Below are positions 1-5,186 of a stretch of DNA of 5,186 nt, piece by piece; the stretch's first letter is position 1, and each line of letters begins with the position of its first letter. Location of the stretch: assembly GCA_964343305.1 (NCBI GenBank), contig CAYFJO010000654.1:1-5186 (forward strand), in the 5' to 3' direction. The DNA comes from CAYFJO01 sp964343305. GTDB taxonomy: Bacteria; Planctomycetota; Planctomycetia; Pirellulales; Pirellulaceae. The notes under the pieces were generated by a model. The model was given only the letters and a program-made list of their open reading frames with translations. It made no database searches and had not been told where the DNA came from. The translations under genes and the position numbers were made by a program.

Positions 1-45
1 ACCTAAAGGATTCGCCTGAAGGCGAGGGTTTTAGACCCATCGCAA
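1..45. repeat. Cluster of short inverted repeats at the left edge
   Basis: Two adjacent inverted repeats are visible: TCGCC (12-16) with GGCGA (21-25) around a TGAA loop, then GGGT (26-29) with ACCC (35-38) around a 5-base loop. In the open frame this stretch encodes a charged, Pro/Glu/Arg-containing peptide (residues 1-15) with none of the Gly/Thr/Asn repeat character that starts around residue 18. Compact double hairpins of this kind occur at ends of IS200/IS605-type elements and in dispersed palindromic repeats. I do not recognise a specific element. It may be the end of a mobile or dispersed repeat joined to the gene, or simply gene sequence that happens to be palindromic. Confidence 0.4.
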
Positions 46-3000
46 GGACAATAAATTCTGGCAACAACTCCAGCACCATCGGTGGCAACAGCTCGGCTGG
101 CCCGGTCGAGCTTACGATTGTCACGAACAGCTACAAGTTTCCCGCAACGAATTCCCGCAACGTCAATACCTTGACCATCAAACCATTGACCCCAGCGGCA
201 ACGATCGGCGTCGGTGGCGGAACGGGACCGCTGAAAGTTGATGCCAACGAGATTGCGACCTTCGACAATCCAAACAGCATTGTCATCGGCGACGCAACCA
301 GCGGCGAAAGACAGTTGGATGTCGACAGTGCCACGTTCAGCGATCCGGTCACGATTGTGGGTGGATCGATTCAGGTGGATAACAACGATGTTGTCCTCGA
401 ACCGATCAATGTCACCGCGATCATCAATTTGTTCGGCCAGGAACTTCGATTTCAACGATCGGCGGACGGCGTCGCGGATGGACTGACAATCAGTTCCGAT
501 GGAACGGATCTCACATTTAACGATCCAAGCAATCTGTTGACTTCGTCGATTGGCACCGGATCCGGATCCAACACAGTGACGGTTGCACTTTCTGCATTCG
601 ACGACTTGGTGATCGAGACCAATGATGGTAGCGATACGATCAATCTAGGCGACTTGACGGGGTTCACGGGAACGCTTTCGCTCGATGGTCAGTCGGAAGT
701 CGACACGATCAACCTTACCGGCACCGTCGCGCTTGGAAACAACGAGGATTTGACGGCAATAGGCGACACGATCACAGCCAGCGCGAATGCCGACCTCGAT
801 ACGACGGGCTCGGGAAGCGTCACCTTTGCCGCCGACCGTAACATCGACCTTCAATCGGGTGCTAGGGTCGCGACGGTTGACGGTGGTATCACGATGATGG
901 CCAATCAGCAAGCGACACGAACGAGTGGCAATTTTTCGGCGATTACTGCCGCCGGGGCCACCATCGCAACAAGTGGCACAGGTTCGATTCAACTTCAAGG
1001 CCGAGCTGGCGATGACACCAGCGCATCGGACCAAACGGGAGTCAATCTTTCGGGCGGCGCGATCGTTGAATCGACATCGACGTCGGCCAATGCCGGGCAG
1101 ATCAAGATCACAGGAACCGGTGGTGACGGCATCGACCGCAACTATGCCGTGGCTCTGCGCGATACGAACACGCGCGTTTCCAGTGCCAGCGGAGACATTC
1201 AGGTGACGGGAATGGCTGGCACGACAACAGGCGGCGACAACAAGGGGGTGTTGTTGATCGGCGGCAAAATCGAATCCACCGGCAGCGGCGTAAACGCGGC
1301 ATACATTTCTGTCACCGGAACAGCCGGTGCGGGAGCGAGCCTGAACGATGGTGTGGGGTTGGTGTTCAATGGTTCCGACATTGCTTCGGTCGACGGCGAC
1401 ATCATGGTGACCGGAACGGGTGGTGGCGGAACGTCGAACCGCAATTTCGGTGTAATCCTTTTCAGCAACGGGCGTATCCGCGCGACTGGCGATGGCAACG
1501 TCACCGTCAACGGCACCGGGGGATTTGGAACGACGGATAACGAAGGCGTCGGTCTGGAAAACTCGTCGACGATCGAATCAAACACAGGCACGGTGACGGT
1601 CACCGCAACCGGCCGAGTCAACGATACGGATTCCGATAGCCTTTCGGTGATCAGCAGTTCCATCATTCAATCTGGCGGGTCGTCCATCACGCTGAACACC
1701 GACACGATGGATTTGTCGATCACTGGTTCGACCGCGACAGGAGAAGCTCCTGGACAGATCATCGCATCGGGAAACGTCACCTTGGCCAATCCGTTCAACG
1801 TTGAAATCGGGGGTACTACCGCCGGCACGGATCATGACCAGGTACGTGTGGAAGGTGCCAGCCGCACAATCACAATCAACAACGCCACCTTGAATATCAC
1901 GCCAACTGCATCGCTCAATGTCAACGACCAAGTGGTGTTGATTGACAATGTGGAAGCGTCGTCGCAAATCAGCGGCACGTTCAACGGCCTGGGCGAAGGT
2001 CAAACGTTCAATGTCGCTGGCAGCCAGTTCAGTATCACGTATCAAGGCGGCACGAATAACAACGACGTGGTGTTGACAAAGACGGGCACAACACCTTTCA
2101 TCGACATCACAGGTGGCAATCTGGTTTTCGATCGCTTTGAAGACGGCGTCGCCGATAATCTGACGATCAGCGCGACGGGTGGCAACCTGATATTTAACGA
2201 TTCGACCAACCTGTTGTTTTCCATCGTCGGCACTGGCAACGGAACGAACACGGTTACGGTGGCGCTTAACACATTCGCGGACCTGATTGTCAAAACTGCC
2301 AACAGTGCGGACACAATCAACATCGGTACGCTAACGGGATTCAATGGCAGTCTGACGATTGATGGCGAAACAGGCGTCGATACGGTGGAAGCCGATGGCA
2401 CGAACGCGACACTCGCCGCTGACAAAAGCCTTCAAGTCACCGCGAATAAAATCCGCGTAGAGAATAGTGCCACTCTCGCGACAACCGGCTCGGGCACATT
2501 GACTTTGACCGCGGACAAATTCATCGAGATTCTGACAAGCTCAACCGTGTCGAGTGCCAATGGCGACCTCAACTTGAAGGCCAACCAAGGCGTGACACGA
2601 ACGTCCGGAAACTTCTCGGGCATCATCATAGATGCCTCGACAGTCAAGGCTACGGAAAGTGGCGCGGTTAAGCTCGTAGGGCGAGGTGGGACCACCGGCG
2701 GTTCTGGCGTTGTCATTTCCAATAGTTCCACTGTCGGCGGGCAAGACTCCAACTTGGATATCATTGGCGTGGGTGGCAACAGCTCGACGGCCAGCAGCCA
2801 GACAGGCGTGCTCATTTACGAAGGCGTTGCCGTCAGCATAACGAGCGGTCGCCTGAAGATCATGGGAACGGGTGGCGATGGCACGAGCTTTAATAAAGGG
2901 GTGGACATCTCAGGCAACGTGATCAACACGACCATCACGAGTACGTCCGGTGACATTGAGATTGTAGGCACCGGCGGCAGCGGAACGGGAGAGCACAATA

Positions 3001-5186
3001 CCGGCGTGCAATTCAATCGCCAGTTTGGCAATCTGTCCGAACCGCGTGTTCAAAGTACGAACGGCAACGTGACGATCACCGGAACAGCAGGCACCGGTTC
3101 CAACTTCATCCGTGCGCTGTTTCTCGAGTTGGCCGATGTCAAAGCGGGCGGCAATCTCACTTATTCGGGAAGTGCCACAGGTAGCGCATCGGACGGCGTC
3201 GTCGCACTGGATGGAATCCACGAGTCGACAAGCAACGGCTCGATTACCGCCAACGCAACGGGCGATATCACGGGCGGATTTGGTTTCCGTTCAGCCGAGT
3301 GGATCACGGCCAACGGTAATATCAACTTGACGGCCGGTGGCTCGGTCGTCTTTTACAAAGTCCAAAGCGGTGGTGATGTTTCGATAACCTCTGGTGCGTC
3401 GAATACGATTTCGGCCTTCCCAGGTGATCAAGAAATCACTGCCAACACAGCGACGTTCAATGGCGAACTCGCACCGATCGATACGGCGAGCCAGGTCATC
3501 CTCGATGGCAATGCCGCATTTGGCGGCGGGTCGATGTTCAACGTCAGCATTTTTGGCAATGCTCCAGGCGCGACACAATTCAGTCAACTTCGCGTTGAAG
3601 GCGCTGCTCGAACGGTCAACTTGAACAACGCCACTTTGGATGTCGACCTTGGACCGATTTCGCTTCAGGTGGGCGACCAAGTGACGATTGTTGACAACGT
3701 CGATAGTGGTTCAACGATTTCCAGCACATTCAATGGTCGAGCCGAAGGTTCGCAATTCACCGAAGACGGTGTTACCTATCAGATCACCTACCAAGGTGGA
3801 ACGGACAACAACAATGTCGTCCTGCAAGTCATCAGTGCTCCGGCCGTCGGATTGGACTTCGGTGATGCTCCCAGCGCGTATGCGGTGACGCTCGCCGAAA
3901 ATGGCGCTCGGCATTTGGCGATTGGCCCCACGTTGGGACCTCGCCGTGACAACGAGGCGGACGGGATCGAATCGTCCGATGCCCGCGCCGACAACAACAA
4001 TCAAACCGCCAACGACGAGTACGGCGTCACCTGGGGTTCGCTCTACGCGGGGTTCAGCAATGCGACGGTGATCGTCAATAGCAGCGGCGCTGCAAAACTT
4101 GATGCGTGGATCGATTTCGACCAAGACGGCGTCTGGGGAAACTCGGAACAGATCTTCGACAGCATTGACGTTGCGGCTGGTGATAACACGCTCAATTATG
4201 ATATTCCATCGTCGGCCAAAGAGGGCAACACGTTCTCGCGATTCCGCCTGAGCACGGCCGGTGGGCTCGATCCGACGGGCGAGGCATCGGATGGCGAAGT
4301 GGAAGATCACCTGGTTCGTGTTCTGCCGGACACACCGTTCAAGATCAACTACATTCCCGGCGGCACGTTGTCGTTCCCGGTCGAAGTGAACGCGGGGTTC
4401 TGGGAAGTTGCCGCGACCTACGGCCGTCTCTTTTCCGACGAGATGACGTACAACTTTTTGATCGAACCGCGGGTCAGCGAAGCTAACGCATCGGCCAACA
4501 TGGTTAGTTTGCCATACGAGACCGTCCGTGCGGCACTAGTCGCCGATCAACGCACGCCCGACGACGTGTCGTCGAGTTCGAATCTCCAAGCGGGGGCCGT
4601 CGATATCTTCGTCAATCGAACCGAACAGAACCCGAATTCAAACAACGAGACTCCGTATCTCGACAACGACGACAGTACGAACAACAAAACCGCCAGTGTA
4701 CCCAGGCTTGCGGCCAAGGCGTTGGGACTGATTTCCAAAGACGATCCCGGTCAAGACGGTAGCATGCGATTGGGCGCTCAGGTTCCGTTTGACTACGACC
4801 GTAGCGATGGCACTCCATCGGGTGTCCAGGATTTGAACAGTCTCTTGATGCACGAGATGGGACACGCCAACGGTTTTTCGATGAGCGTGTTTTCCGGGCG
4901 CGGGACGCCCACCCCGTCGACAGAAGACTCTGTGCAACCGTTGCTTTTGGATTTGTTTCGATTCTCAACCGAAAGCATCACAGCCGGCGGCGCTGGCACA
5001 ATCGACTTGGCCGTCGACGCACGATCGAAATACTTTTCGGTGGACGGTGGACAAACCAAGTTCAACGGCGTCGACCAATCGTTAAACGACCAATCCCACT
5101 TCGTCGGCGTCAATGCATTGATGGGCGGTGGTGGCCAGGTGGCCCTGGGTGATTGCTCACCCAGGGCTCCCACAGACCCGTACGTG
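3..5186 (+). CDS. Giant repeat adhesin-like protein with GEVED and zinc metalloprotease domains (partial at both ends, probably interrupted at the 3' end)
   Basis: One frame is open across the window with no stop over 1,728 codons, and recognisable protein modules lie in that frame from end to end. In order they are: a haemagglutinin-type module (residues ~45-140), two large repeat units (148-691 and 707-1274), a GEVED domain (~1282-1441) and an HExxH zinc protease domain (~1446-1712). Composition is rich in Gly, Thr, Ser, Asn and Asp. I found one Cys codon only (base 5154), in the tail that appears to be intron-derived. No start codon belongs here, because the module upstream of the first in-frame ATGs (894, 897) is already coding; signal peptide and true start lie upstream. 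From family knowledge, such proteins are exported and act at the cell surface or outside it. Native coding probably ends near 5138. The role (adhesion, matrix attachment or polymer/protein degradation) is inferred; the substrate is unknown. Confidence 0.95.
135..420 (+). other. Haemagglutinin/adhesin-type beta module (protein domain)
   Basis: Residues ~45-140 follow a layout seen repeatedly in very large bacterial haemagglutinin-like proteins: a short strand (LTIKP, 57-61), a Gly-rich turn (IGVGGGTG, 68-75), a 'LxxDANEIATF' helix-like stretch, an 'IVIGDA' strand, a 'DSATFSDPVTI' strand pair and then GGSIQV (120-125). This is a single copy in the window, and further copies could lie upstream. 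In known proteins such modules are structural parts of an elongated surface fibre; no catalytic residues are evident. Assignment rests on recalled pattern only. Confidence 0.55.
981..1680 (+). repeat. Ladder of about 33-residue solenoid coils in unit A
   Basis: A short motif, roughly G-[DNSQ]-[IV]-x-[IV]-x-G-x-[GA]-G followed by 'N-x-GV-x-L', recurs with the key Gly at residues 333, 371, 403, 439, 471, 504 and 537, giving spacings of 38, 32, 36, 32, 33 and 33. Examples are GQIKITGTGGDG, GDIQVTGMAG, GDIMVTGTGGGG and GNVTVNGTGGFG. Between the strands the coils carry 'I-x-S' or 'V-x-S' turns. The regular alternation of short hydrophobic strands with Gly/Asn turns is what a right-handed beta-helix looks like in sequence; the fold is inferred. 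Confidence 0.8.
1755..2075 (+). other. Cap beta module closing unit A (protein domain)
   Basis: Residues ~585-691 read as a compact module of the type that follows solenoid repeats in many large planctomycete and autotransporter-like proteins: FNVEIGG, DQVRVEG, a TITINNATLNI strand pair, NDQVVLIDNV, GTFNGLGEGQTF, then FSITYQGG...NNDVVL. The near-identical module at residues ~1164-1274 supports treating it as a discrete domain. It probably stabilises or terminates the beta-helix. No catalytic or metal-binding signature is evident. Confidence 0.65.
2661..3395 (+). repeat. Ladder of about 33-residue solenoid coils in unit B
   Basis: The same coil motif recurs with the key Gly at residues 893, 922, 955, 989, 1027, 1056 and 1087 (spacings 29, 33, 34, 38, 29, 31), then in shorter coils at about 1112 and 1131. 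Examples are GRLKIMGTGGDG, GDIEIVGTGGSG and GNVTITGTAGTG. The last coils (GNINLTAGG, GDVSITSGA) lose the long inter-strand loop, as if the solenoid tapers before the cap module that begins near residue 1164. Confidence 0.78.
3492..3827 (+). other. Cap beta module closing unit B (protein domain)
   Basis: Residues ~1164-1274 repeat the cap of unit A: FNVSIFG, SQLRVEGAARTV, NNATLDV, GDQVTIVDNV, STFNGRAEGSQF, then YQITYQGG...NNNVVL. It ends about ten residues before the GEVED domain. The most conserved stretches between the two caps are LRVEGA/VRVEGA, DNV and ITYQGGT. The role is structural by inference. Confidence 0.65.
3846..4325 (+). other. GEVED domain (protein domain)
   Basis: Residues ~1282-1441 carry the hallmarks of this module. 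It opens with DFGDAPSAY (1285-1293), then GARHLAIGPTLG, and an acidic stretch with DNEADG and NDEYGV. The central signature AWIDFDQDGVW is at 1368-1378, followed by EQIF, SRFRLSTAGGLDPTGEASDG, and the eponymous GEVED at 1431-1435 followed by HLVRV. Length and motif order fit the family. GEVED domains sit in large secreted proteins of planctomycetes, cyanobacteria and Bacteroidota, usually beside adhesion or enzyme domains. The Asp-rich loops (DFDQDG) suggest calcium binding, which is inference. Here it links the repeat stalk to the protease. Confidence 0.88.
4338..5138 (+). other. Zinc metalloprotease domain, NF038122-like / metzincin-like (protein domain)
   Basis: Residues ~1446-1712 resemble secreted bacterial metalloproteases of the NF038122 type. 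An N-terminal region holds FWEVAATYGRLFSDEMTYNF and a segment reading LPYETVRAALVAD. AKALGL (1571-1576) follows, then the zinc-binding helix HEMGHANGF (His1617, Glu1618 as catalytic base, His1621, Gly1624). Downstream are LDLFRFS (1649-1655), YFSVDGG (1677-1683) and QSHF (1697-1700), ending in NALMGGG. The position where classical HExxHxxGxxH proteases have the third zinc ligand is Met1627, so that ligand must come from elsewhere; His1699, followed by a possible Met-turn at Met1707, is a leishmanolysin-like candidate. The reaction would be peptide-bond hydrolysis outside the cell. The C-terminal edge of the domain appears cut by the intron sequence that follows. Confidence 0.82.
5139..5186 (-). 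mobile_element. 3' end of a group II intron (domain VI and part of domain V), antisense to the gene
   Basis: Read on the minus strand, the window begins with ACGTACGGGTC (5185 down to 5175), matching the 3' strand of group II intron domain V (consensus close to RCGTRCGGTTC). Then comes TGTGGGA, then a perfect 11-bp hairpin GCCCTGGGTGA / TCACCCAGGGC (arms 5157-5167 and 5142-5152) with a 4-base loop. It is followed by CACCTGG, where an unpaired A just outside the stem could be the branch point. That order (domain V, short linker, domain VI hairpin with bulged A, 3' splice site) is diagnostic of group II introns. The exact junction is uncertain, about 5131-5145. The rest of the intron, with any reverse transcriptase, lies to the right. 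In the sense frame it adds residues VALGDCSPR and onward, including the only Cys. Confidence 0.75.
5142..5167 (-). repeat. Perfect 11-bp inverted repeat, probable intron domain VI hairpin
   Basis: Arms GCCCTGGGTGA (5142-5152) and TCACCCAGGGC (5157-5167) are fully complementary around the loop TTGC (+ strand). Neither side carries a T-run, which argues against a rho-independent terminator. Its place directly beside the domain V-like ACGTACGGGTC supports the intron domain VI reading. Confidence 0.85.

Larger units (their letters stand above)
444..2075 (+). repeat. Large internal repeat unit A (about 544 residues)
   Basis: Residues 148-691 form the first copy of a long tandem unit. It starts with LRFQRSADGVADGLTIS, continues with a TFNDPSNLL strand, NTVTVALSAFDDLVIET, and a DTINLGDLTGFTGTLSLDG turn. 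A TRTSGNFS signature comes next, then a ladder of about 33-residue coils, and the unit closes with a cap module ending in YQGGTNNNDVVL. Every landmark reappears in the same order in the second unit. The sub-structure suggests a right-handed beta-helix stalk with a cap. Codon choice differs between copies, so the duplication is not recent. Function is presumably structural: holding the C-terminal enzyme away from the cell surface or binding a ligand. Confidence 0.85.
2121..3827 (+). repeat. Large internal repeat unit B (about 568 residues)
   Basis: Residues 707-1274 are the second copy of the unit starting at residue 148. Matching landmarks are LVFDRFEDGVADNLTIS, NTVTVALNTFADLIVKT, DTINIGTLTGFNGSLTIDG, TRTSGNFSG and the cap ending YQGGTDNNNVVL. 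The offset between copies is 559 residues at the head and 560 at the first ladder coil (Gly333 to Gly893). It grows to 583 at the cap, so the extra length sits in the ladder's C-terminal part, where coils become shorter and more degenerate (Gly1087, 1112, 1131). Residues 692-706 are a short linker between units. Unit B leads directly into the GEVED domain. Confidence 0.85.

Noticed and set aside
12..32. Hairpin TCGCCTGAAGGCGA followed by GGGTTTT as a rho-independent terminator
   Set aside because: The stem is only 5 bp, the T-run is 4 bases and is separated from the stem by GGG, and the frame stays open through it.
612..715. DGSDTINLG / EVDTINLTG as RTX calcium-binding nonapeptides
   Set aside because: The GGxGxDxUx consensus is not repeated in tandem; these are isolated strand-turn motifs of the repeat unit.
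894..899. Tandem ATG ATG as a possible start of the CDS
   Set aside because: The sequence upstream (residues 45-297) is coding in the same frame and is repeated in unit B, so these are internal methionines.
981..1680. Regular ~99-bp spacing as a CRISPR array or DNA satellite
   Set aside because: The repetition is in the protein; the DNA repeats are diverged, with no identical direct repeats separated by unique spacers.
1199..3680. Series of other minus-strand open frames (such as 1199-1666, 1578-2045, 2042-2425, 2432-2815, 3291-3680)
   Set aside because: They oppose Gly/Thr/Val repeat coding; their Pro/Ser/Val-rich or Arg-rich translations follow from complementing it. They overlap each other and carry no domain signature.
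3711..4310. Minus-strand open frame of 199 codons, the longest antisense one
   Set aside because: It lies wholly antisense to the cap module and the GEVED domain, both recognisable in the sense frame, and its translation shows no domain or motif. It fits a shadow of biased codon use.
5142..5167. The strong 11-bp hairpin as a transcription terminator
   Set aside because: No T-tract follows on either strand, no stop codon precedes it, and the flanking bases match group II intron domain V.

Overview
The whole window is one open reading frame on the + strand (positions 3 to 5186, 1,728 codons, no in-frame stop, open at both ends). It encodes the middle and C-terminal part of a very large secreted protein. 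There is no intergenic DNA, no RNA gene and no second gene. Long minus-strand open frames lie antisense to it and look like compositional shadows. Residue n of the fragment starts at base 3n.

Layout. (1) Bases 1 to about 45 hold a cluster of small inverted repeats and encode a charged peptide unlike the rest; this may be the edge of a repeat or mobile element. (2) About 135-420 is a haemagglutinin/adhesin-type module. (3) About 444-3827 is two large tandem copies of a unit of about 545-570 residues. Each copy has a head, a ladder of roughly 33-residue Gly/Thr-rich coils (a probable beta-solenoid) and a C-terminal cap module. (4) About 3846-4325 is a GEVED domain. (5) About 4338-5138 is a zinc metalloprotease domain with an HExxH motif, resembling the family NCBI calls NF038122. 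(6) About 5139-5186 appears to be the 3' end of a group II intron on the minus strand: an 11-bp domain VI-like hairpin plus the 3' strand of domain V. It cuts into the gene just after the protease's probable Met-turn.

Organism. Moderate GC content, mixed codon use, and a giant Gly/Thr/Asn/Asp-rich, essentially cysteine-free repeat protein with a DFGDAP...GEVED module and this protease type suggest a planctomycete, perhaps Pirellulaceae (Rhodopirellula-like). This is inference from domain style, not from a marker gene.

How the parts fit. The likely picture is a secreted or surface-anchored stalk (solenoid repeats) that presents a GEVED module and a metzincin-like protease. The signal peptide and the C-terminal anchor would lie outside the window. 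Because the intron is antisense to the gene, it could not splice out of the gene's mRNA, so this copy is probably interrupted. Repeat-like sequence at both edges would also fit a contig that ends where multi-copy elements begin.
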